A DNA stretch of 37,873 bases from the IMG/VR virus record IMGVR_UViG_3300048590_000403, positions 1 to 37,873 of that record. The stretch is one strand, 5' to 3'. Position numbers and translations under genes: made by a program. The DNA comes from a virus. Below, in pieces: positions 1 through 7,669 of this stretch (the first letter of the stretch is position 1; every line of letters begins with the position of its first letter). The notes beneath the pieces are model-generated. The model was given only the letters and a program-made list of their open reading frames with translations. It was not told the DNA's origin and made no database searches.

Positions 1-198
1 GGTTGGGACGCAAAAGCGGCGGGCGCCGACTTACGCATTTCGACTGCGGGCGCGACCGACGCGGCCGACATCTATGTCGTTCCAAGTGCGAAATACTATT
101 CCGCAAGCGGTAAAGAAGTTAAGTTGAACATTACGACAGCTAACACGGCCGGACGCGCGCGTGTGGTTATCGAAGGTTACTACGCCGGAACGAAGTAA
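1..198 (+). CDS. C-terminal part of signal-peptide virion-locus protein (continues from 37411)
   Basis: This is the 3' end of the gene that starts at 37411. Position 1 is the first base of a codon, and the frame is the one that runs off the right end of the window through the 127-base repeat. It encodes the last 65 of 177 residues, from GWDAKAAG to YYAGTK, and stops with TAA at 196-198. The visible part is small-residue rich and beta-like with no recognised motif. It lies between the capsid gene and the head-tail connector, the usual place for a decoration or head-fibre gene. See the entry at 37411 for the N-terminal half. Confidence 0.85.
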   Translation, partial: GWDAKAAGADLRISTAGATDAADIYVVPSAKYYSASGKEVKLNITTANTAGRARVVIEGYYAGTK

Positions 199-246
199 GT
201 TCCGAACACGCGCTTGACGATAAGTTGAGCGCGTACTTGGGAACTT
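197..246 (+). other. Two-part RNA hairpin between capsid-region gene and connector
   Basis: An imperfect inverted repeat fills the gap after the stop at 198: outer arms AAGTTCC (197-203) and GGAACTT (240-246), inner arms CGCGCT (209-214) and AGCGCG (228-233). No T-run follows, so it is not a classical terminator. It could protect upstream mRNA or tune expression of the connector gene. The pairing is seen; the function is inferred. Confidence 0.35.
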
Positions 247-263
247 AACAACGGGGGCGCGAT

Positions 264-1115
264 TTGTTAGTCAATAACCGCGTGATTTTCGAAAACAATA
301 CCACGTTGACCGATTTGTCGATCAACTTGAACGACGTTTTCGCGGGAAGTGAAACGGTCGACATTGTCGCCGCTGACGACTATTTGTATCTTGCAAGCGA
401 TCTTCCATTCAATCACCGATACTTTATGGTGTCGACCGCCAACGACGCCGCGTCGGTCGTATCCGTTTCTATTTGGAACGGGTCGGAATGGGTCGAGGCG
501 GTTGACGTGTTAGACCAAACTAAAAATTCTAGTGGGCACACGTTAGCAAATAGCGGGATCATTTCTTGGACGACGGACCGGAACAAGTCTTGGGCTAAAG
601 AAGAAACCACCGAAAACATGACGGGTTCGGGCCTAACGACTTTGAAAATATACAACATGTATTGGGTTCGGTTAGCGTTTTCCGGAAACCTAAAAGCGAC
701 GACCGCTTTGAAGTATGTCGGTCATAAATTTTCAAACGACTACAACTTAAAGGGTTACTATCCGGATCTTGGGCGCTCAACGGTTATGACCGCGTTCACC
801 GCGGCGAAAACAAATTGGGACGAACAGCATGTTTTAGCCGCCGAAGAAATCATTCGCGACCTAAAGAAAAAAGGCGAAATCTTTTCAGCTAGTCAGATCA
901 TGAACTGGGAACAATTCGCGGACGCCGCGGTTCACAAAGTCGCAGAAATCGCGTATTCGGCTTTCGGTAAAGACTATGAAGAACGCCGCGAAAAGGCGTT
1001 CGACAACTATGTCGACGCATTGGACAAGGTGACGTTTGACTTAGATAAAAACGCCAACGGTAAACGCGAACAAGCGGAAGCGAAACCAAGCTTCGGTCGG
1101 TTGGTGCGACGATGA
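264..1115 (+). CDS. Head-tail connector-like protein
   Basis: This 283-residue protein probably joins the portal to the tail inside the virion. The N-terminal 160 residues look beta-rich. The C-terminal 120 residues are helical (AAEEIIRDLKKKGEI, then YEERREKAFDNYVDAL) and end with DLDKNANGK and a basic tail. A helical gp6/gp15-like adaptor followed by an acidic 'D.D.NG' stretch and RLVRR is what I recall from siphophage connectors. The start is TTG at 264, preceded by GGGGGCG at 253-259; no ATG fits. The stop overlaps the next gene by ATGA. The place between capsid and tail-terminator genes supports the call. Family assignment is from memory. Confidence 0.55.
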   Translation: MLVNNRVIFENNTTLTDLSINLNDVFAGSETVDIVAADDYLYLASDLPFNHRYFMVSTANDAASVVSVSIWNGSEWVEAVDVLDQTKNSSGHTLANSGIISWTTDRNKSWAKEETTENMTGSGLTTLKIYNMYWVRLAFSGNLKATTALKYVGHKFSNDYNLKGYYPDLGRSTVMTAFTAAKTNWDEQHVLAAEEIIRDLKKKGEIFSASQIMNWEQFADAAVHKVAEIAYSAFGKDYEERREKAFDNYVDALDKVTFDLDKNANGKREQAEAKPSFGRLVRR

Positions 1116-1579
1116 GTTCGGCCGTAACGACCGCTTATGACAACTTACTGACAAGACTTGCGGCGGTTCTAACTTTGGGCGCCGGTTGGCACCAAATACC
1201 GAACGCGTACGACATTCCGTCGAACAGTTTCACATTTTTAAAACAAGGTTACGGTCTTGCGATTGGTTCGGCGACGAACGGTCGACGTGAACTATCGTGT
1301 AACATTCACGTCGATCGAACGTTTATCGTGTCGATCGCGCGCGAAGTGTTCAAGCTTGACGGCGACGCAAGCGGTTACGGCACGGTTTCAAAGGACCTAA
1401 TGGAAGACCTGAAACTTGTCATAAAAGATTTCGAAACAAACGCGACATTGAACGACGGTCTTATCAATTTGTCTTATGAAAACGATTCGGGCGTTCAAGC
1501 GATCGAAGGCGACGACTTTTCCGCTATGTATGTTTCGGCGAATTTTAAAGCTATTTTGATTGAAAATTTAAACGTTTAA
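1112..1579 (+). CDS. Tail terminator / tail completion protein
   Basis: The 155-residue product most likely caps the tail tube and contacts the head. The mixed alpha/beta pattern (helical start, RRELSCNIHVDRTFIVSIAR strand region, helix LMEDLKLVIKDF, then strands to IENLNV) suits the lambda gpU-type terminator fold, whose members are usually 110-160 residues. It starts at an ATGA overlap with the connector and is followed directly by the tail tube gene, the standard order connector, terminator, tube. There is no decisive sequence motif; the call rests mainly on size, pattern and synteny. Confidence 0.6.
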   Translation: MSSAVTTAYDNLLTRLAAVLTLGAGWHQIPNAYDIPSNSFTFLKQGYGLAIGSATNGRRELSCNIHVDRTFIVSIAREVFKLDGDASGYGTVSKDLMEDLKLVIKDFETNATLNDGLINLSYENDSGVQAIEGDDFSAMYVSANFKAILIENLNV

Positions 1580-1597
1580 AAAAGCCTTGGGGGTTTT

Positions 1598-3121
1598 ATG
1601 TCTACTTACGGAAGTTCAAAATCAAATGTGATGGGCGTAGTAAAAGAAGTAACGGCGGGAACGCCGGTCGACCCGTCGGGCGTTTCGGACTATGTCGCGC
1701 TTCAACCCGATTTGTCATTGGTGCCCAATTTTCAGTTACTTGAAAACGAAGAAATTCGGTCAAGCATCGGCGCTTCAAAAAGTATTCAAGGGTTAGAATC
1801 GCCCGAATCAAGCTTTTCACACTATTTGAAACATAGCGGGGTTGAAGGGCAAGCGCCCGAAATCAACGACTTGTTAGAATCTGCTTTCGGTTCAACTAGT
1901 ACAAACGGAACGGAAAGAACCACGACGGGTTCGTCAACCGTTTCGTTGTTGAAACTTGCGGCGGGCGGATCGGACTTCGCGCGCGGCAAAGCCGTATTGA
2001 TAAAAGACGGAACGAATGGATACTCGATCCGTCCGGTTCTTTCAGTATCAACGAACGATTTGACTTTAGGTTTTGACTTAGAAACGGCGCCATTGACAGG
2101 GATCAACGTCGGTAAGTGTATCAACTTTGCACCGGCTAACACCGGGCATCCGTCATTGTCGCTTCATTCATACCGCGGCAACGGTCAATTGTATGAACTT
2201 CTAGCGGGCGCGCGTGTGAACTCTTTAGCGATCAACGCGGCGGCCGGTGAATTCATCAACGCGACCTTCGGGCTTCAAGGCACCAAGTATCATTTCAACC
2301 CCATTCGTATCGACGCGAATGACACGAAATTAGACTTCGAAGATAGCGCGGCCGCGGCGTTAGTCGCAACGGTCGACGCGGGCGTTTACCGCGATCCGCA
2401 TGAACTAGCGCAAGCGATCGAAGACAGTATGAACGCCCAAGGTTCGGCCGATACTTTTACGGTTGAATACATGGACAACGATTCGACAAGCGGGGGTAAG
2501 TTCAAATTCACTTCCGACGGAACGGTCTTCAAATTGGAATGGAACACGGGAACGAACACCGCGAACACGATTGGTGACGCGATCGGCTTTTCAGTCGCCG
2601 CGGACGATACCGGCGCGCTTACTTATACGGCGGACAACGCTATGTCATGGGCGGCGCCCCATACGCCAACGTTCGATTCTAGCGACCCATTAGTCGCAAA
2701 AGCAAACGAAGTCATGATCGGCGGAACAACTGATTACGCTTGCTTTTGTGCTTCAAGTATTAGCTTTTCTTTAGAAAACACGTTGACCGATGTTTTGTGT
2801 GTTTGTGCGGAATCCGGCGTCGAACAGAAATTGACAACGGCGCGCGCAGTTACGGTGCAAATCACGGCGCTTGTCGATAAGCACGACGCCGACAAGTTCC
2901 GCCGTTATCGCGCGAATTCCGACACGGCGTTTTCTTGGAACTTCGGCGTTAAGTCCGGCGGGAACTGGGTCGCCGGTAAGTGTGGGAACCTTTACATGCC
3001 GTCGTGTGTTATTTCAGCGTTTGAAATCACGGACCTTGATTCACAAATCGGGTTGAACATAACTTTACAGGGCTTTGTTGACTCAAGCGGCAACGGTGAA
3101 GTGTACTTGAATTTCCTATAA
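1598..3121 (+). CDS. Major tail tube protein
   Basis: At 507 residues it is long for a tail tube protein, with extra material in the middle. The outer parts (MSTYGSSKSNVMGVVKE at the start; FEITDLDSQIGLNITLQGFVDSSG near the end) look like the tube fold, with polymerising strands. Residues about 248-350 form an inserted module beginning near TKLDFEDSAAAAL and ending near GALTYTADNA; the same module occurs in the distal tail protein at 6053. It is preceded by GGGGG nine bases before ATG 1598. It sits just before the frameshifted chaperone pair, which identifies it as the tube. Several cysteines (ACFCASS, VLCVCAE) are unusual for the family. Confidence 0.8.
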   Translation: MSTYGSSKSNVMGVVKEVTAGTPVDPSGVSDYVALQPDLSLVPNFQLLENEEIRSSIGASKSIQGLESPESSFSHYLKHSGVEGQAPEINDLLESAFGSTSTNGTERTTTGSSTVSLLKLAAGGSDFARGKAVLIKDGTNGYSIRPVLSVSTNDLTLGFDLETAPLTGINVGKCINFAPANTGHPSLSLHSYRGNGQLYELLAGARVNSLAINAAAGEFINATFGLQGTKYHFNPIRIDANDTKLDFEDSAAAALVATVDAGVYRDPHELAQAIEDSMNAQGSADTFTVEYMDNDSTSGGKFKFTSDGTVFKLEWNTGTNTANTIGDAIGFSVAADDTGALTYTADNAMSWAAPHTPTFDSSDPLVAKANEVMIGGTTDYACFCASSISFSLENTLTDVLCVCAESGVEQKLTTARAVTVQITALVDKHDADKFRRYRANSDTAFSWNFGVKSGGNWVAGKCGNLYMPSCVISAFEITDLDSQIGLNITLQGFVDSSGNGEVYLNFL

Positions 3122-3144
3122 CAAGAAAATTCAAGGGGGTCACC

Positions 3145-3540
3145 ATGTTAGTAAAATTCACGCCCGCTCAATTCGACGCGGAAAACGAAAGCGAAGCGGG
3201 AAACCGTTTCGCCGAACAGTTTGAAGGCTTTATCGAAGTTCAAATTCCGCCGTATCACGAACGCTTACGACTTCCAAAAGAAATCGGTCTTGCGGTCGTT
3301 GGCGAAGGTAACGTCGAAGACGCGAAGAAAGACGTATCAAAGGCGCTTCAACAACTTGATTTGTTAGCGAACTGCGCCGAAAGAATTCAGAAGTACGTCA
3401 AAGGCGTTGAACTAAAAGACATAAAAGCTGGGGTCGAACTGAAATCGGTCGAAGACTTTTACAGTTACCCGGATGCGGGCGGCATGGTGACGGCTTTGTG
3501 TTCGAAATTTATTTTGGGTTTTTTGGGAAAAAAGAACTAG
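3145..3540 (+). CDS. Tail assembly chaperone, short form (gpG-like)
   Basis: The 131-residue product begins after GGGGG at 3135-3139 and ends at TAG 3538-3540. Together with the frameshifted product it would coat the tape measure protein during tail assembly. The gene carries no catalytic motif, and the call comes from its position between tube and tape measure and from the in-frame slippery heptamers just before its stop codon. The length and acidic/helical character are usual for gpG-type chaperones. The last residues (FILGFLGKKN) are encoded across the slippery region. Confidence 0.8.
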   Translation: MLVKFTPAQFDAENESEAGNRFAEQFEGFIEVQIPPYHERLRLPKEIGLAVVGEGNVEDAKKDVSKALQQLDLLANCAERIQKYVKGVELKDIKAGVELKSVEDFYSYPDAGGMVTALCSKFILGFLGKKN

Positions 3541-3764
3541 GGGCGTTAAAGGCGCAAGTTCACGCATCGTACAAGGGGCATCGGGAATACAACAACCCAA
3601 CCGCTTACTACGTTGCGGAATACAACAACCGAAAGCGACTTAGATCACTTGGGTTCGTTGACGCTTTTGAAAACCTTGACGCCCTGACCGCGGAATACTT
3701 CGTCGAAATAGAACACTTGCGCGACGAAATTGAAAGGGCGGAAGCAAAGAAACGGGGCGGGTAA
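3145..3764 (+). CDS. Tail assembly chaperone, -1 frameshift fusion (gpGT-like)
   Basis: A -1 shift on A AAA AAG (3528-3534) lets ribosomes bypass the TAG at 3538 and read on in the overlapping frame to TAA 3762-3764. The fusion would be 206 residues: 130 from the first frame and 76 more, from ELGALKAQVH to AKKRGG. The extension is open from well upstream of the slip site, but its only ATG (3498) lacks a good ribosome site, so frameshifting is the likely route. The extension is helical and charged (EHLRDEIERAEAKK). In lambda and most siphophages the minor fusion product recruits the tube protein to the tape measure. Known mechanism; the shift here is inferred from sequence. Confidence 0.8.
3519..3534 (+). 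other. Double slippery site for -1 frameshifting
   Basis: Two heptamers lie in the zero frame of the chaperone gene: T TTT TTG at 3519-3525 and A AAA AAG at 3528-3534, separated by GG. Both have the X XXY YYZ form needed for tandem -1 slippage and both lead into the same open frame. I did not find an obvious strong stem-loop directly downstream by eye. Confidence 0.8.
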
Positions 3765-3767
3765 AAA

Positions 3768-6056
3768 ATGGCGATACAAGTTCCCATAGAATTCGTGACC
3801 CAATTTGGCAAGGCACTGGACGGGGTCGAACAGTTCACAAAGTCCGTCGACAAATCAGTCGGCGGAATTGAAAACAGCTTTTCGCAGTTGAAGAAAGTCG
3901 CGGGCGCCTTTGTCGCCGCGTTCGCCGTTGATAAAATCATCGACGGGTTACAAGCCGTCGCCGCCGAATCAAGTGAAGCCGAAATCGCCGCGCGCGGGCT
4001 TGAAAACGCTTTAAAAGCGTCGGGCGATTTTAGCCTTCAAAACGTTGAAGCGTTTCAAGACCTAGCCGACGAACTTGCGCGTGTTTCGAAGTTCGAAGAC
4101 GACGTTATCTTAGGCACCGTCAAACTTGCGAAGTCTTTTAACTTAACCAACGACGAAGCGGCCGAACTGATAAAAGCCGCGGTCGATTTGTCCGCCGTAA
4201 CCGGCGACGATTTGAATTCAAGTGTTAAAGCGTTGGGTCAAACGTTCGACGGAACCGCGGGGCGGCTTGCCCAAGTGGTGCCGCAGTTACAAGGCTTGAC
4301 CGCGGAACAACTTCGAAACGGTGAAGCGGTCAAGATCGTCGCGGAACGATATAAGGGTTTTGCCGAAAATGAACTAAAAGGGTATGACGGCGCATTGATT
4401 CAACTAGCGAAATCGCAAAAAGACTTCCAAGAAGAATTGGGCGTCGCGGTCACACAAAACGAAGCGGTCTTAATTGTACTGACTTCGGTTAAAGACATTT
4501 TTATAGACCTTGCCGCGGCCGTCGGTGAAAACCGCAAAGAGTTCGGCGAACTGATTCGCGGCGGGCTTATCCTATTTGTTGATTCTATGGGGATCGCGGT
4601 TCAAGTTACCGACACCGTGATTCGATTCTTTTCGATCTTAGGGTCGCAGTTGAAACTTTTAGCGAATCTATTTGGTGCCGTTGGGCTTGCGGTTAAAGGC
4701 GAATTGACCGCGTCTTTTGAAGCCGGTCGCGACGCGATCGCGACCTATAAAAACGACATGATCGAAATTGGCAAGACGTCGGCGGGCTTTGATAAAGTCA
4801 CCGAACGGATCGCGGGCGTATCAGTCGCGCTTGAAAATGCGACGGTCGCGCAAAACGAAATTGTCAAGACGACTGAAAAAGTCACCAAAGGTTTTGATAA
4901 ACAAACAAACGCGGTGGAGCGTTTCAATTCACAGTTAAAGTCAGACTTCGAAACGCTCGAAAAAAGCCTTCAAGACGTCGGCAAAACGCAAGCAGACACG
5001 ATCAAGAACGTGTTCGAAAAGAATTTGAACCTTATCAATTCGGCAAAACGTCAGGGCTTTATCACGGACGTCGAACGCGAAAAGCTTTTAGGTAATTTGA
5101 AAATCAAATTCACCGAAGACAATATAAAGCTTCAAAAAGAAAGCTACGACAAGCTTGTTCAACAATTACAACAACTTCAACAAAACCCGTTTTCGTCGGC
5201 GCTTGGTGACGGACAAGTTCCATCACGCGGCGGTCGCGCCGGTCTTAGCGACGGTCAGTCGCAAGGGTTAGCGCGCGGAATCGGCGGACTATCGCAAGTA
5301 TTGAATGGCGCGGAAGGCGCAAAGAACTTGATCGGTCAAGCCGCGGGCGCGGCCGGAACCGCGCTTTTCGGTCCCGCGGGCGCCGCGCTTGGACCGCTTG
5401 TCGAAACACTTAGTCAAGGTCCTGAAAAGGTCGGTCAACTTATCGACGAATTTTCAAACGCCATTCCGGTCATCATCGAAAACGTAGTTTTGGCCCTTCC
5501 GGTTGTTATCGAACGGCTTGCGGAAAACTTGCCGGTTATCATTGAAAAGTTAGTCGAAGCGTTACCGCGTGTTATCGAAGCGTTGATCGAAGCGTTACCG
5601 CAAGTCATTGAAGCCCTAGTTTTGATGATGCCTAAAATCATAAACGCGCTAGTCAAAGGTTCCGCCCAAATCGTCGCGAAATGGGTTTCGGGCGCGGGAC
5701 AATTCGTCGGCAAGATCATTGAAGGCGCGTTTAAATTTGTTGGGAAAATCATAGCGGGCGCGGGCGAATTCGTTAAAAAGATTTTAAGTAAAGTAACCGG
5801 CGGGCTAGTCGGCGGTAAAAGCGGCGGTCTGTTCGGCGGTAAAATCATCAAGGGTTTTTTGAAATCGGGTTCCGGCGGAACCGACGAAGAATCGGGTTTT
5901 GTCCCAAGCGGCCGCGATCTTTCATTCGGTAAAGCGGGCGGCGGAAGTTCGGGCGACGGTTCACCGATGCAAGTGAACTTAGTCATCGGAAACCGACAAC
6001 TTGCCCAAGCCGTTTTCGATGTTAACAAACTTGGTTACAGGACGGCGCCAACATGA
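3768..6056 (+). CDS. Tape measure protein
   Basis: This 762-residue protein sets tail length and is packed inside the tail tube. It is long, mostly helical and alanine/valine rich, with a hydrophobic stretch near residues 40-50 and another region near 265-310. Residues 565-674 are ten consecutive 11-residue repeats, and a Gly/Ser/Lys-rich tail follows (GGKSGG, GGGSSGDGS). By the usual relation of about 1.5 angstrom per residue the tail would be roughly 115 nm. It starts just after the chaperone stop and overlaps the next gene by ATGA. I see no lysozyme or peptidase motif inside it. Confidence 0.9.
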   Translation: MAIQVPIEFVTQFGKALDGVEQFTKSVDKSVGGIENSFSQLKKVAGAFVAAFAVDKIIDGLQAVAAESSEAEIAARGLENALKASGDFSLQNVEAFQDLADELARVSKFEDDVILGTVKLAKSFNLTNDEAAELIKAAVDLSAVTGDDLNSSVKALGQTFDGTAGRLAQVVPQLQGLTAEQLRNGEAVKIVAERYKGFAENELKGYDGALIQLAKSQKDFQEELGVAVTQNEAVLIVLTSVKDIFIDLAAAVGENRKEFGELIRGGLILFVDSMGIAVQVTDTVIRFFSILGSQLKLLANLFGAVGLAVKGELTASFEAGRDAIATYKNDMIEIGKTSAGFDKVTERIAGVSVALENATVAQNEIVKTTEKVTKGFDKQTNAVERFNSQLKSDFETLEKSLQDVGKTQADTIKNVFEKNLNLINSAKRQGFITDVEREKLLGNLKIKFTEDNIKLQKESYDKLVQQLQQLQQNPFSSALGDGQVPSRGGRAGLSDGQSQGLARGIGGLSQVLNGAEGAKNLIGQAAGAAGTALFGPAGAALGPLVETLSQGPEKVGQLIDEFSNAIPVIIENVVLALPVVIERLAENLPVIIEKLVEALPRVIEALIEALPQVIEALVLMMPKIINALVKGSAQIVAKWVSGAGQFVGKIIEGAFKFVGKIIAGAGEFVKKILSKVTGGLVGGKSGGLFGGKIIKGFLKSGSGGTDEESGFVPSGRDLSFGKAGGGSSGDGSPMQVNLVIGNRQLAQAVFDVNKLGYRTAPT
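5460..5789 (+). repeat. Ten tandem 33-base (11-residue) repeats in tape measure gene
   Basis: Ten units of exactly 33 bases run without a gap. The first six share the pattern xLPxVIExLxE (for example ALPRVIEALIE, ALPQVIEALVL); the last four share GAxxFVxKIIx (GAGQFVGKIIE, GAFKFVGKIIA). The period is kept although the residues drift, which suggests a structural hendecad helix rather than recent duplication. Confidence 0.85.
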
Positions 6057-7186
6057 GCAACATTCGTGTCATGACTTTAAACTATATCGACGCCGACACG
6101 CTAACCGATAGCGACGCAAGTTCCGCGAAATCCGTCGCGCCGAAGACAAACGTTTATGCGAAGACACGTCGAACTAAAGTTTGGCGGTCTGACGGTTATT
6201 GGAATATAACGAGTTCAAATAACAAAATCGTGATTCGCGAATCCGTTGGTGTCGATCTTACCGCAACAATCGCGGTCGCCGAATATACGACGGACGCTTC
6301 ATTTTTAACTGCGATCAAAACGGCGTTAGACGCCGCGGGCGCGTCAACTTATACCGTGACACGCGACACCACGACCAATAAAATTAAATTGACGTCTGAC
6401 GGTCTTGGGGGCGGCGGTATATTTCAAATTCAATGGACTGACGCGAACTCTACCGCCGCGTCCATTCTAGGGTTTTCAACCGGCGCCAACGATACCGGCG
6501 CGCTTACTTACACGGCGGACACTTTAAAAATTCACACTTCCGAATGGCTTCGATGGGATCTTGGAACCGCTTCGAATCCGACGGCGTTCGCGCTTGTCGG
6601 TAATAGAAACGAAGCGATCAAGATTTCGGAAGGCGCAACGATCAAGCTTCAAGGAAACGCGACAGACGTTTGGACGTCACCGAGTTTCGAACAAACTTTG
6701 ACGTATCATGAAAACGCGATTTCATACTTTTTAGCCGCGGGCTTCGGTGCGTATCGGTATTGGCGACTTTACATTGAAGACGCTTCGAATTCCTACGGTT
6801 ACGTTGAAATTTCAAACGTCTACTTGGGCGATTCGTTTTCACCAACGCAAGGCGCGGTTCAATTCCCGCTTGATAACGAGTTCGTCGATTTTGCGAACAC
6901 GAACGAAAGCGAAATGGGTAACGTGTTCACGACCGAACGTCAACAAGGTCAAGAGTTCACGCTTGATTGGTTCGCGCTTACGACGACGGAATTTGAGACG
7001 CTCGAAGAATTCATAAAGGCGCATGGGCGCGCGTATCCGTTTTTTATTTGTTTAGATCCAAACGAAGTTTTTTCAAGCGACGCGAACCGTTGGGTTAAGT
7101 ATGTCCGGTTCAACGCGAACCCGCGTCATGCTTTGGTGTCGCCTAACGTTTGGTCGGGACAATGGCCGTTAAGGGAAGACGTGTAA
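6053..7186 (+). CDS. Distal tail protein-like
   Basis: The 377-residue protein probably forms the ring at the tail tip that joins tube to hub. The N-terminal region (KTRRTKVWRSDGYWNI) looks like the start of a discoidin-like sandwich. Residues about 58-157 are the same inserted module found in the tail tube protein, ending in DTGALTYTAD. The rest includes YWRLYIEDASNSYGYVEIS and a C-terminal beta domain with FEFTLDWFALT-like strands and an aromatic AYPFFICLDP segment, as in Dit-type C-terminal domains. It overlaps the tape measure gene by ATGA, the expected order. Exact family is inferred. Confidence 0.6.
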   Translation: MSNIRVMTLNYIDADTLTDSDASSAKSVAPKTNVYAKTRRTKVWRSDGYWNITSSNNKIVIRESVGVDLTATIAVAEYTTDASFLTAIKTALDAAGASTYTVTRDTTTNKIKLTSDGLGGGGIFQIQWTDANSTAASILGFSTGANDTGALTYTADTLKIHTSEWLRWDLGTASNPTAFALVGNRNEAIKISEGATIKLQGNATDVWTSPSFEQTLTYHENAISYFLAAGFGAYRYWRLYIEDASNSYGYVEISNVYLGDSFSPTQGAVQFPLDNEFVDFANTNESEMGNVFTTERQQGQEFTLDWFALTTTEFETLEEFIKAHGRAYPFFICLDPNEVFSSDANRWVKYVRFNANPRHALVSPNVWSGQWPLREDV

Positions 7187-7189
7187 AAT

Positions 7190-7669
7190 ATGGCGTGGCG
7201 TGTGTACGGTGACCGATTTCTAACGGCCGATTTTGCGGGAACCCCGCAGAAATGGCAACCGTTCACGCTTGACTACGATCACGCGATTCGCGTGATTCGA
7301 AGTTGGTTCGTCGTCTATAACGATCCGGTTTTTACCGCGATCAAGATGCGAATATATTCCTATAAAAACAACGAACCTTATCAAATGCTTTATGAAACGG
7401 ACGTCAATCCGTTAAAAGCCGAAGTCCACACGAACGATCACGGCTTTCGAAATTTGTATTTCGAATTCAGTGAAGCGCCTTACTTGAAAGCGGGCGAAAC
7501 TTACGCGTTAGTGCCTTGGGTTACCGGATACACGGGCGACGCCGATTCGCATATCGCTTGGGGTGTTAACTTCCCGCGGCTTATTTATACACACGCGGAC
7601 ACGGTCACGGGCGTCGAAGACCTTTACAGTTGTCCGTTTGAATTCACTTTACTAGGGGCGCGTCTATGA
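7190..7669 (+). CDS. Tail-tip protein of unknown function
   Basis: This 159-residue protein is aromatic-rich (QKWQPFTLDYDHAIRVIRSWFVVY, YFEFSEAPYLKAGETYALVPWV) and appears all-beta, like a single jelly-roll or carbohydrate-binding sandwich. It has no signal peptide. It lies between the distal tail gene and the hub gene and overlaps the hub start by ATGA, so it is probably a structural component of the tail tip, perhaps an accessory binding domain. I do not recognise its family. Confidence 0.6.
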   Translation: MAWRVYGDRFLTADFAGTPQKWQPFTLDYDHAIRVIRSWFVVYNDPVFTAIKMRIYSYKNNEPYQMLYETDVNPLKAEVHTNDHGFRNLYFEFSEAPYLKAGETYALVPWVTGYTGDADSHIAWGVNFPRLIYTHADTVTGVEDLYSCPFEFTLLGARL

